Made by a program: the position numbers and the translations under genes. The notes under the pieces are model-generated. The model was not told the origin of the DNA, did no database searches, and saw only the letters and a list, made by a program, of their open reading frames with translations. A stretch of 64,000 nucleotides of DNA from Lachnospiraceae bacterium 10-1 (GTDB lineage: Bacteria; Bacillota; Clostridia; Lachnospirales; Lachnospiraceae): NCBI GenBank assembly GCA_000403495.2, contig KE159799.1:576937-640936 (forward strand), read 5' to 3'. Below, in pieces: positions 7,162-15,772 of this stretch. The stretch's first letter is position 1. Each line of letters begins with the position of its first letter.

Positions 7162-8766
7162 TCACTTTATTTTGTATAAATTAAACCAGTATCTTTCTAC
7201 CATCACACTGGCTGTCTCTTCCACATTCATGCCTGCCGCTTCCCATTTTTGAATGATTTCATCCCTTGCATTCCCGCTTCCCAAAAACCAGAGCTGTCCA
7301 TGTTCTGAAAGCAGTTCCTTCATTCTGCGGATTCCTGCCTCATCTGAAAATTCATCCTCCACCAATGGATGAATCTGAGGATACATTTCCTGAAACAAAG
7401 TTTCCGGTTTTCCATACCAGAGAAAAGATTCATTGTCTAAATAATAAGCTGCCACCGCCTGCATCTGGTCAAAGTTAAAAATTAAAATATCATCTTCTTT
7501 TATTTGTTCCACTGCTTTTTGAAATTCATTCATCTGAAGCCTTTTCCACATTTCTTCTCCGTAAAAAGCACGGTAATTTCTGCCTCCTATGACCAGCAGG
7601 AGAAAAAGAATGGGAAAAAACAAATATTTCTTTTCTTTCAGTTTTGTATATAACAGGGAAAATGCCAGCCAAAACACTCCTGCTGCCGGAATCATGTAGC
7701 GGTACACAAATATAGGGCGGAGCAAAAAAGAAACCAAAAAACCAAATCCGACACTTCCGGCAAGAAGAAAAATGCACCCTGTGAGAAACATGATTTCCCT
7801 GCTTTCTCCCTTTTCCTGTCCCTTTTTCAATCTCCATAAACAGCTCGTCAGTAAAATACCATAAAGTAAAAATAAAACCACTGCCAGAAAAACATTCAGC
7901 TTTTCATTTGCAAAGGAAGGGGTAAATAAAAATTTAACGCATCCTCCTAAAGTCCGCCAGGATAAAGGCTGTATCCAATAACTGCTGCTTACCTGCCCCA
8001 CCTGAAATCTCACCGCAGATATAATCCAGGGAAGATATCCTGCCACACAGCATAATCCACTTAACAAGTACGCTTTTATCTTTTTTTTCAACTTATGCTG
8101 CTGCAAAAATACCGCCAGTAAATATACATAAATCATACAGGCAGCCACACAGGCAAAGTAATGGGTATAGCAGGCCGCCAGCGAATAAATTGTAAAAAAA
8201 ATCCAGTTAGAAAAGCCGCCTTTATGAAAGTTCCCAAATAAATCTAGTTCCCCTTTTGCCTCCCCAGGCTCATTCCCCTCTTCTTTTGTTAATTCATAGG
8301 CATGAAGCATTCCCGCTGTAACAAAGAAAAGCCCCCAGCCATACATTCTTATTTCTACCGTATATCCTGCTATCTGCGGCATAGACAGAAGTAGAAAACT
8401 AAAAAGACCGGCGGTAAGCATTCCAAAGTTTTTTCTCACCTTTGTAATGCCATAAAGCAGACAGAAAAAGAAGGGCAGTACGGAAAACAGCTTTGCCGCC
8501 GCTGTCTGTGCATACAAACCGGCGCCCATTCCATTTAATGGCAGTAAAAATAATTTTAAAAGTAAATAATAAAAAGGTGGATGCACATCTCTGGCAGTCA
8601 TGGAGATTAATTTACCAAGGGGCTGTTTTACCAGCCCCATAGTAAAAAGTTCATCATACCAGATATCACCGCTAAAGCTTAAAAATACAGAAACACTTAA
8701 AAGGACAATGCCTACTGCCCATAAAAGGATTCCTATCGTATTATCCCACTTCAGCCTCTGCTTCAT
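7162..8766 (-). CDS. GT39/ArnT-like polytopic glycosyltransferase
   Basis: 534 aa with about 11 predicted membrane helices. The N-terminal loop SGDIWYDELFT and the following RDVHPPFYYLLLK carry the acidic residue and the HPP-type motif of the PMT/ArnT (GT-C) family. These enzymes move a sugar from a polyprenyl-phosphate donor onto an extracytoplasmic acceptor, and donor and acceptor here are unknown. The gene begins 2 nt after the thrS stop with AGAGGTAAGA upstream, so it must be transcribed with thrS under T-box control, an unexpected pairing. Confidence 0.85.
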   Translation of the reverse strand: MKQRLKWDNTIGILLWAVGIVLLSVSVFLSFSGDIWYDELFTMGLVKQPLGKLISMTARDVHPPFYYLLLKLFLLPLNGMGAGLYAQTAAAKLFSVLPFFFCLLYGITKVRKNFGMLTAGLFSFLLLSMPQIAGYTVEIRMYGWGLFFVTAGMLHAYELTKEEGNEPGEAKGELDLFGNFHKGGFSNWIFFTIYSLAACYTHYFACVAACMIYVYLLAVFLQQHKLKKKIKAYLLSGLCCVAGYLPWIISAVRFQVGQVSSSYWIQPLSWRTLGGCVKFLFTPSFANEKLNVFLAVVLFLLYGILLTSCLWRLKKGQEKGESREIMFLTGCIFLLAGSVGFGFLVSFLLRPIFVYRYMIPAAGVFWLAFSLLYTKLKEKKYLFFPILFLLLVIGGRNYRAFYGEEMWKRLQMNEFQKAVEQIKEDDILIFNFDQMQAVAAYYLDNESFLWYGKPETLFQEMYPQIHPLVEDEFSDEAGIRRMKELLSEHGQLWFLGSGNARDEIIQKWEAAGMNVEETASVMVERYWFNLYKIK

Positions 8767-8768
8767 TC

Positions 8769-10733
8769 TTACCTCTTTTCTTCCTGCACTACTTCTTTGC
8801 GAATTTCTTTTGTTCTGATCTCCTTACAAATCTGCGCAATAAAATCATCCAAAGACTTTACGCCTTCATCTCCGGCAAACCGGCTTCTTACAGATACGGT
8901 TCCATCCGCTTCCTCCTGCTGTCCTACTACCAGCATATAAGGCAGCTTGGCAAGTCTTGCTTCACGAATCTTAAAGCCGATCTTCTCAGAACGGTTATCT
9001 ACTTCAACTAAAATTCCGTTTTTCTTAAGCTCTGTCCCGACTTTTTCTGCATAGGCCTCGTACTTTTCAGAAATTGGAAGTACCTTTACCTGTACCGGGC
9101 AAAGCCAGGTAGGGAATTTTCCTTCGTACTTTTCAATCAGCCATGCTAAGGTTCTCTCATAGCAGCCCATAGAAGTTCTGTGAATAATATACGGACGTAC
9201 CTTTTCTCCATTTTGATCAATGAAATACATATCAAACTGCTCTGCAAGAAGTGCATCCCACTGAACGGTAATCATGGTATCTTCTTTTCCATATACGTTC
9301 TTTGCGTTAATATCCACCTTAGGGCCATAAAAGGCAGCTTCGCCCACATCCTCCACAAAAGGAAGCTCCAGTTCAATTAAAATATCCCTGATATGCTGCT
9401 CCGTCTCATTCCAAACCTCCGGCTCCCCAATGTATTTTTCCTTATTCTCAGGATCCCACTTGGAAAGGTGCCATGTAATATCATCCTGTAAGCCTAAAGT
9501 AGTCATTATATGTTTCGCCAGTGCAATACAGCCCTTAAATTCCTCTACCATCTGGTCAGGACGCACAATCAAATGTCCCTCTGAAATGGTAAACTGGCGT
9601 ACTCTGGTCAATCCGTGCATCTCACCGGAATCCTCATTTCTAAATAACGTAGACGTTTCTCCATAGCGGATAGGAAGATCCCTGTAGGAATGCTGTGTTG
9701 CCTTATATACATAATACTGGAAAGGGCAGGTCATAGGACGCAGTGCAAATACCTCTTTATCCTTTTCCTCATCCCCAAGTACAAACATACCATCCTTGTA
9801 ATGATCCCAGTGGCCTGAAATCTTATAAAGATCGCTTTTTGCCATAAGGGGGGTTTTGGTTCTCACATAGCCCCACTCATTATCCTCCAGATCCTCAATC
9901 CAGCGCTGCAGTGTCTGCACCATTTTTGTACCCTTGGGCATCAAAAGGGGAAGCCCCTGTCCGATCACATCCACTGTTGTAAAAAGTTCCATCTCACGCC
10001 CCAGCTTATTGTGGTCGCGGAGTTTAATGTTTTCCAGATATTCCAGATACTCTGCCAGTTCTTCTTTTTTGTTAAAGGCTGTGCCATAAATTCTCTGAAG
10101 CATGGCATTTTCTGATTTTCCCCTCCAGTATGCCCCTGAGGAAGAAGTCAGTTTAAATGCCTTGATCCCCTTGGTACTCATCAGGTGCGGTCCTGCACAA
10201 AGATCTGTAAATACTCCCTGACTGTAAAAAGAAATTTCCGCATCCTCAGGAAGATCTCTGATCAGTTCCACCTTATAAGGCTCGCCCTTTTCTTCCATAA
10301 ACTTAACGGCCTCATCTCTGGGCAGGGTAAATCGTTCTAATTTATTTCCTTCCTTGATGATCTTCTTCATCTCAGCTTCAATCTTATCCAGATCCTCTCT
10401 GGAAAAAGGCGCATGTTCAAAGTCATAATAATATCCGGTATCAATGCTGGGACCAATTGCCAGTTTTGCATCTGGAAAAATCCGCTTTACCGCTTCTGCC
10501 ATAACATGGGAGCAGGTATGTCTTATTACTCTTACTCCTTCCGGATCATTGGCTGTCAGTATATTCAAGGTACAGTCCTTATCAATTGACGTCCTTAAGT
10601 CTTTTGTTTCACCATCCACTTCCCCTGCACAGGCAGCTCTTGCAAGCCCTTCGCTTATATCTGCTGCAATTTCATAAATACTCCTGGCGCTGTCATATTC
10701 TTTTACAGAACCATCTTTTAATGTAATCTTCAT
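8769..10733 (-). CDS. thrS: Threonyl-tRNA synthetase
   Basis: 654 aa, full length. Domains in order: N-terminal TGS (about 1-62), the second additional domain with the editing HTCSHVMAEAV motif, the class II catalytic core (MTCPFQYYVY with the zinc-ligand Cys, RYGETSTLFRNEDSGEMHGL, and a C-terminal RTSMGCYERTLAWLIE motif 3), and an anticodon-binding domain. It charges tRNA-Thr in the cytoplasm. Expression is controlled by the T-box leader at 10781-11053. The stop is 2 nt before the GT39 gene. Confidence 0.98.
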   Translation of the reverse strand: MKITLKDGSVKEYDSARSIYEIAADISEGLARAACAGEVDGETKDLRTSIDKDCTLNILTANDPEGVRVIRHTCSHVMAEAVKRIFPDAKLAIGPSIDTGYYYDFEHAPFSREDLDKIEAEMKKIIKEGNKLERFTLPRDEAVKFMEEKGEPYKVELIRDLPEDAEISFYSQGVFTDLCAGPHLMSTKGIKAFKLTSSSGAYWRGKSENAMLQRIYGTAFNKKEELAEYLEYLENIKLRDHNKLGREMELFTTVDVIGQGLPLLMPKGTKMVQTLQRWIEDLEDNEWGYVRTKTPLMAKSDLYKISGHWDHYKDGMFVLGDEEKDKEVFALRPMTCPFQYYVYKATQHSYRDLPIRYGETSTLFRNEDSGEMHGLTRVRQFTISEGHLIVRPDQMVEEFKGCIALAKHIMTTLGLQDDITWHLSKWDPENKEKYIGEPEVWNETEQHIRDILIELELPFVEDVGEAAFYGPKVDINAKNVYGKEDTMITVQWDALLAEQFDMYFIDQNGEKVRPYIIHRTSMGCYERTLAWLIEKYEGKFPTWLCPVQVKVLPISEKYEAYAEKVGTELKKNGILVEVDNRSEKIGFKIREARLAKLPYMLVVGQQEEADGTVSVRSRFAGDEGVKSLDDFIAQICKEIRTKEIRKEVVQEEKR

Positions 10734-10780
10734 TAATTTAACCTTCCTTTCTAAAAATACATGTGATTAAACTTAAAAAG

Positions 10781-11053
10781 CCCCATGCACTACTTTCGTA
10801 ATGCATGGGACGTAATAAACGCGGTTCCACCCTGCTTGCTTTCCTGAATTTATTTCGGAAAACCTCTCATTTACCTGTAACGTAGGTATACGGACCGGAT
10901 TGGGGCCACTTGGAGTTAGTTTTCAGAAGCTTCCTGCAAGAACATTTTCAGCACAGATTTAAGTGTCGGCTTCCCACCTGACAAAAATCCGATGTTCCTC
11001 TCTACTGCATTTCACAACTTACTCTTCTCGTCAACGTGTTCACGGTATTTACA
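10781..11053 (-). promoter_or_regulatory. T-box leader of thrS with terminator
   Basis: The T-box sequence TGGAACCGCGTT is on the minus strand at 10818-10829. It is followed by a strong terminator stem (10781-10810: CCCATGCATTAC with partner, GAAA loop) and a U-rich tail (GGGGCTTTTTAAG). Upstream is a long stem I region with the purine-rich AGAGAGGAACATCGG block. An ACT threonine triplet lies in a plausible specifier position (within GAAAACTAACTCC, near 10919). Uncharged tRNA-Thr would favour antitermination. Confidence 0.9.
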
Positions 11054-11059
11054 TGCTCT

Positions 11060-11088
11060 ATTCTATTCCACTTTTTCAAAGATGTAAA
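11060..11088 (-). promoter_or_regulatory. Promoter of the thrS T-box leader
   Basis: On the minus strand TTTACA (11083-11088), 17-nt spacer, TAGAAT (11060-11065), ending a few bases before stem I of the T-box. It lies immediately after the stop of the thioredoxin/GH8-like gene. Confidence 0.75.
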
Positions 11089-11106
11089 GAAAAATTTTCT
11101 ACTTTC

Positions 11107-12738
11107 TTACCCCTTCTCCAGTATCCGGTATGCCAGCATGGGCATCAACTGGTCAAAGGAAGTGATTCCGCTGCCATCCTCCATTCCGTAGGCTCCATTA
11201 TAGGGAAATTCTGTATTAATAATATGCATTTTTTCCATTTTGTTAAGTGCCTGTGCTCTTAATGCATCATCCCCTATTTCATCTGCGATCATTACCAGAA
11301 TCGCATAAACTGCCGTCGATTCCTGATTATATCCGCTGACCACTTCTCCCTTGACAGAATAACGCATTTTAAGTCCTTCTCCCGCCATTTGTATTCTTAT
11401 CCACTCAATGGTATTGTTCTTTAATTTTCCCTGTCTTGCAAGATGAAGCAATGTCATCATTGCTTCCGCAGTGTTTAAATCATCCTTCTCGTACTGTTCT
11501 TTGTCATAATTATACCAACTGTAATACAGTGGAAATTCATTGCTGATCTGTCCCCGCTCAAGCAATTCCAAAGTTTTTTCATACGCTTTTTCAACTTCCG
11601 TACTCCCTGTTCCTTCCAGTAAAAGCTGCATGGCCTGCATATCCCCATAGCACAAAGTGAATCTGGATGCATATCGTCTGTTCTGGAAATCATAAAAGTC
11701 CACAAATCTTCCATCTGATACTGTCCGCTCTGCCAATGCCCTCTCACACAGCCGGACTTCTGATTCATAACCGCCCCACAAATCATCAGCCTGTACAAGG
11801 GCTCTATAGATACGAAGGTCATCGATCAATGCATTGGCACTGCCAGCCTTTCCATCCTCCATTCTCCATGCTGCCAGTCCTTCCTTCCACAAAAACGCTT
11901 TGATATATCCTAATATTTTGTCAAACAAATCTTTATCTTGTACACTTACTGCATATAAAAGCCCAAGTCCCTGACTTTCACTTAACACTTCTGAATTGAT
12001 ATTCACCTGACTTCCCGGCACATAGGCAGAATGAATTCCCCCATCTCCATCCATCATATAGTTAATAATAAACTCTGCTGTTGTTTTAGAGCCTCCCGCC
12101 ACGGCATTTTTTAAAAGAGCCTCAAATATACTTGCTTTTTCAATCTGGCTTGAGGACCATGCTGTAATTTTTCCTTCCTTATTGATAAAAAGAGTTGTGG
12201 GAATATTATGCAATCCCAGCATGTCATAAGCATCCAAAGAAGTATCATAATACAGCTCTCCCTCCAGGGAAAGCGTGTCAAAATATTCCTTAGACGTCTC
12301 TATAGTCTCTCTGCTTCCATCTGTTTTATTGATATAAAGAAATGTAACCTCTCCATACTTTTCCGCAAGTTTTTCATACTGGCTCATCTGAGTCATCTGC
12401 CTGCTGCAGTCCCCGCACCAGCTTGCCCAGAAAACCACCACCAGGTTTTTCCCTTTCCATTCACTGATAAAACGGCTCTTATTCTTATCATCCACAAAAG
12501 AAATATCAGGTAATGGTTCATACAAATTACAGTTTTCCGGCAGCCAGTAAGTGGAATCTGCCAGTCCTTTTTCCCAGTCATATTCTTCCATATCCTGCGG
12601 TCCAACAGATTCCGTCATGTAAGGCCGGGTACTTTGCACTTTGATCAGCATAAGTACTCCGGCAGCAGTAACAACTGCCAGTACTAAAAATATGATTCGC
12701 AGTATTCTTTCAATCTTAACTATGGAATATTTTTTCAT
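11107..12738 (-). CDS. Membrane-anchored thioredoxin-like/GH8-like fusion protein of the exopolysaccharide operon
   Basis: 543 aa. An N-terminal membrane anchor (about residues 11-32) is followed by a TlpA/redoxin domain (about 70-210) with the intact VFWASWCGDC active site and cis-Pro NIPTTLF. The remaining 330 residues look like a GH8 (alpha/alpha six-barrel) domain: SESQGLGLLYAV matches the family's S-E-G-Q-G-Y segment with the general-acid Glu, and ANALIDDLRIYRAL supplies the Asp-containing second motif. GH8 enzymes such as BcsZ trim polymer in synthase-dependent systems. The fusion to a thioredoxin fold is unusual. Last gene of the operon, 7 bp after the preceding one. Confidence 0.7.
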   Translation of the reverse strand: MKKYSIVKIERILRIIFLVLAVVTAAGVLMLIKVQSTRPYMTESVGPQDMEEYDWEKGLADSTYWLPENCNLYEPLPDISFVDDKNKSRFISEWKGKNLVVVFWASWCGDCSRQMTQMSQYEKLAEKYGEVTFLYINKTDGSRETIETSKEYFDTLSLEGELYYDTSLDAYDMLGLHNIPTTLFINKEGKITAWSSSQIEKASIFEALLKNAVAGGSKTTAEFIINYMMDGDGGIHSAYVPGSQVNINSEVLSESQGLGLLYAVSVQDKDLFDKILGYIKAFLWKEGLAAWRMEDGKAGSANALIDDLRIYRALVQADDLWGGYESEVRLCERALAERTVSDGRFVDFYDFQNRRYASRFTLCYGDMQAMQLLLEGTGSTEVEKAYEKTLELLERGQISNEFPLYYSWYNYDKEQYEKDDLNTAEAMMTLLHLARQGKLKNNTIEWIRIQMAGEGLKMRYSVKGEVVSGYNQESTAVYAILVMIADEIGDDALRAQALNKMEKMHIINTEFPYNGAYGMEDGSGITSFDQLMPMLAYRILEKG

Positions 12739-12745
12739 AAAAATA

Positions 12746-14641
12746 TCACTTTCTGTTATTTAATATTTCCTGACTCTTCTTATCTACAAGCTCCCTGACT
12801 GCTGCCCAGTTTTGATCTACCAGGCTATTTAATTCTTCCTCGGTAAATTGCCAGTCAAAGTCATCTTTATCTAAACCATCTTCTCTTTCCACACTGCTTC
12901 CGGCTTTTCCTTTGCCAGTTCCTTCTACCGGTCTTTCTTCATATTCTTGCGCCGGCTCATATGTGATCTGTCCTCTACTGTTGCTTTCTTCTTCCTTTCC
13001 ATAAATCTCCGAAACCGTCATAATCACATGGCCTTCCTGTAATGCTTTTTTCATGTCAAAAACATTGGCGTAAGCCTCCTTTCGAAGTTCAGCCATCTTT
13101 TCTTCCTCCTGCCTGAACAATTGCAGTTTAAAGGCTTCCATCTGCTCGTCCTTTTCCTGCAATTCTTTATCTGCCTGAAACCGGACTGCAGTTCTCCATC
13201 CTTCTCCAAAAGTATACCCAATAGCCGCAGCTCCAAACAAAATAAAAATTTGAGGCATCATAAACTGAAATTCACTTTCCGTTCCCGTGAAAAAACTTGT
13301 TGCTCCAAGTATGAGAAGCAGCAGCACTAACAGAAAAGCCGGACTTGCTTCTTTATATAACAGAAAGAAAAGGCATAACAGGGATAGGAATGCAGTTGCA
13401 GTATAGACAGCCTGATTGAAAGCGCTTATCCTGTCAAAATAATCCTTTTGCTCTCTTGACATGCTTTCCTGTGTCTCTAAAAGTGTTTTACAGTCCTCAA
13501 TATCTGAATCATCATTTTCAATTAATTTAATAAACCTGTCTGCAAAAAATTTAAGTTTTTTTGAACTTTTTTCCTCAATGAAATTTTCATTCATCTCCTC
13601 CATCAGACTGCTTCCACAGGCTATTTTGCTAAAAGAAACATCCCGGTCAATGGTAAGTTCAATATTACTGCTAATTACCACTGCTGAAATTACATAAGGA
13701 ATTAAAATCAAAATACATCTGATCCATCCCCATCTAAGCGCCCGTACCATAAGAGGAATATCATTTACAGGCTTTGCAGGAAGTTTCATACGCCGGGGCA
13801 GTAAAAATATCAGCATTGCCAAAAGCAAAAAAGCAGAAAGCGCACTTATAGCTGCTGATACTGCAAGGAAAACTCCCAAAACAATATAAAGCAAAACTGC
13901 CTGCATTCCGTCCGGCGTTTCTTCATCATAATCCATAATTAAAGATAAAAAAATCCATATACACAAAAGTACCAGAAATAAAAAAGCATGCTCACCGGAA
14001 AGAATATTCACGGCAAGAATACGGGATGGCCAAAACGCACACAAAAGCAATGCTGTAATTCCTGCCATCCTGCCGCCTGTTTTTCTTGCAATTTTATATG
14101 AAGTAAATGCCCCCCCTGCTGCAAAAATTACATTCAAATATCTCCCGGCCTTTATTCCTTCCCCCCACACCTTAAATGCTTTCATCAACAGATAACTGTA
14201 TCCCATAATACTGGGTGAATCTGCGATCAAATCGCAGTACCTGCTGTTTGACTGCAAAGAAGAATCCTGAAAGAGCGCCAGGGCAATGTCATAATAATCC
14301 TTATGCTCCTGCAGATAAACCTGGGGCATCTGCCCAATCATCCATAGTCTGATTCCTACTGCCAGCACAAGCACTACTGTAACAATAACCGCTTCTGCCC
14401 ATCTTACCCATGCTTTGTCCCGGGATAGTTTTTCCTCCAGCTTAAATCTCCGCCCTGCTGCAACAGCTAAGTGAAGAAACAGCCAAATACCCAGAAGAAC
14501 AAGAAAAACACCTCCCTGCATAAGATATCCGTTTCTGAAATTTTTTGCAAGGGAAACAAAGCTATAAGCAAAAATATATAGCATTCCCATAACTGCAAAT
14601 AATACAGTTAAAAAATAAAACCAGTTTTTCTTTAATTTCAT
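12746..14641 (-). CDS. Polytopic membrane protein, GT39/ArnT-like, with cytoplasmic C-terminal tail
   Basis: 631 aa. About 12 membrane helices occupy residues 1-490, with an extracytoplasmic loop after helix 3 (QEHKDYYDIALALFQ) in the place where GT-C transferases keep their acidic catalytic motif. A charged coiled-coil-prone tail of about 140 residues follows (KELQEKDEQMEAFKLQLFRQ). Overall it resembles ArnT-type glycosyltransferases, but I cannot point to a full signature. It could instead be a polymer export or assembly factor. Sixth to seventh position of the exopolysaccharide operon, between wecB and the thioredoxin/GH8-like gene. Confidence 0.6.
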   Translation of the reverse strand: MKLKKNWFYFLTVLFAVMGMLYIFAYSFVSLAKNFRNGYLMQGGVFLVLLGIWLFLHLAVAAGRRFKLEEKLSRDKAWVRWAEAVIVTVVLVLAVGIRLWMIGQMPQVYLQEHKDYYDIALALFQDSSLQSNSRYCDLIADSPSIMGYSYLLMKAFKVWGEGIKAGRYLNVIFAAGGAFTSYKIARKTGGRMAGITALLLCAFWPSRILAVNILSGEHAFLFLVLLCIWIFLSLIMDYDEETPDGMQAVLLYIVLGVFLAVSAAISALSAFLLLAMLIFLLPRRMKLPAKPVNDIPLMVRALRWGWIRCILILIPYVISAVVISSNIELTIDRDVSFSKIACGSSLMEEMNENFIEEKSSKKLKFFADRFIKLIENDDSDIEDCKTLLETQESMSREQKDYFDRISAFNQAVYTATAFLSLLCLFFLLYKEASPAFLLVLLLLILGATSFFTGTESEFQFMMPQIFILFGAAAIGYTFGEGWRTAVRFQADKELQEKDEQMEAFKLQLFRQEEEKMAELRKEAYANVFDMKKALQEGHVIMTVSEIYGKEEESNSRGQITYEPAQEYEERPVEGTGKGKAGSSVEREDGLDKDDFDWQFTEEELNSLVDQNWAAVRELVDKKSQEILNNRK

Positions 14642-14674
14642 GGCTATGCTCCCCCCGCCATCTTCCTTATCTGC

Positions 14675-15772
14675 CTACAGGTTCTTTTTCAATATTTCCG
14701 CAATCTGCCTGCAGGCGGTTCCGTCACCGTAAGGATTGGATGCCCTGCTCATGACTTCATAGGCTGCCCTGTCATTTAAAAGTCTTGAAAATTCTCTGTG
14801 TATGACTTCCCTGTCCGTCCCTACCAGCTTTAAAGTACCAGCTTCAACTCCCTCCGGGCGTTCCGTAGTGTCACGCATAACCAAAACCGGCTTTCCAAGA
14901 GAAGGCGCTTCCTCCTGAATTCCACCGCTGTCAGTCAGTATCAGATAAGCGTGGTTCATAAAATTATGAAAATCCAGTACATCTAATGGCTCTATAAGTT
15001 TGATCCTGTCATGATCTCCAAAAACCTTTTTGGCAGTGTCCCATACCACTGGGTTCATGTGAATTGGATACACGATCTTAATGTCTTCTATTTCTTCCAT
15101 TGTCTGCCGAATGCCTTCAAAAATATGAAACAAAGGCTCTCCTAAGTTTTCCCGTCTGTGGGCAGTTAAAAGAATCAGTCTGCTGTTTTTGGCCCATTTT
15201 AAGACAGGATGAGAATAATCATCTTTAATTGTAGTCTGCAATGCATCAATCACGGTATTTCCCGTAACAAAAATTCGTGTTTTATCTTTTCCTTCTTTTA
15301 CCAGATTATCCTTTGCTTTCTTTGTGGGTGCAAAATGATAATTTGCCAAAATCCCTACGCCTTGTCTGTTAAATTCCTCCGGAAAAGGCGAATCCAGCCG
15401 GTAAGTTCTAAGTCCGGCTTCCACATGCCCCACCATAATTCTCAGATAAAAAGCTGCCAAAGATGTAGCAAAGGTGGTGGTAGTGTCTCCATGCACCAGC
15501 ACAATATCCGGCTGCTCTTTTTTCAGCACCTCTTCCATTCCTTTCAGCACATTTTCCGTCACATCAAAGAGAGTCTGTCTTTCCTTCATAATTGCCAGAT
15601 CATATTCCGGCACAATGTGAAATGCCTCAAGCACCTGCTCTAACATCTGGCGGTGCTGTCCAGTTACGCAGCAGACCACCTGAAATTCACTATGGTTTTT
15701 AAGTTCCTTAACCAGGGGACACATTTTAATCGCTTCCGGCCTGGTTCCAAAAACTATCATTATCTTTTTCAT
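14675..15772 (-). CDS. wecB: UDP-N-acetylglucosamine 2-epimerase (non-hydrolysing)
   Basis: 365 aa, full length for the WecB/MnaA family. Visible motifs: VFGTRPEAIKMCPLV at the N-terminus, HGDTTTTFATSLAA, GHVEAGLRT, and TDSGGIQEEAPSLGKPVLVM with TERPEG near the C-terminus, which bind UDP-GlcNAc. It interconverts UDP-GlcNAc and UDP-ManNAc in the cytoplasm. The gene starts directly after the bcsB-like stop, inside the exopolysaccharide operon, which suggests that ManNAc or a derivative is in the polymer (inference). It could alternatively serve teichoic-acid linkage units elsewhere. Confidence 0.95.
   Translation of the reverse strand: MKKIMIVFGTRPEAIKMCPLVKELKNHSEFQVVCCVTGQHRQMLEQVLEAFHIVPEYDLAIMKERQTLFDVTENVLKGMEEVLKKEQPDIVLVHGDTTTTFATSLAAFYLRIMVGHVEAGLRTYRLDSPFPEEFNRQGVGILANYHFAPTKKAKDNLVKEGKDKTRIFVTGNTVIDALQTTIKDDYSHPVLKWAKNSRLILLTAHRRENLGEPLFHIFEGIRQTMEEIEDIKIVYPIHMNPVVWDTAKKVFGDHDRIKLIEPLDVLDFHNFMNHAYLILTDSGGIQEEAPSLGKPVLVMRDTTERPEGVEAGTLKLVGTDREVIHREFSRLLNDRAAYEVMSRASNPYGDGTACRQIAEILKKNL

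Noticed and set aside
10781-11053. tRNA-like cloverleaf ahead of thrS
   Set aside because: The T-box motif, terminator and position explain the folding. There is no CCA end or tRNA consensus.
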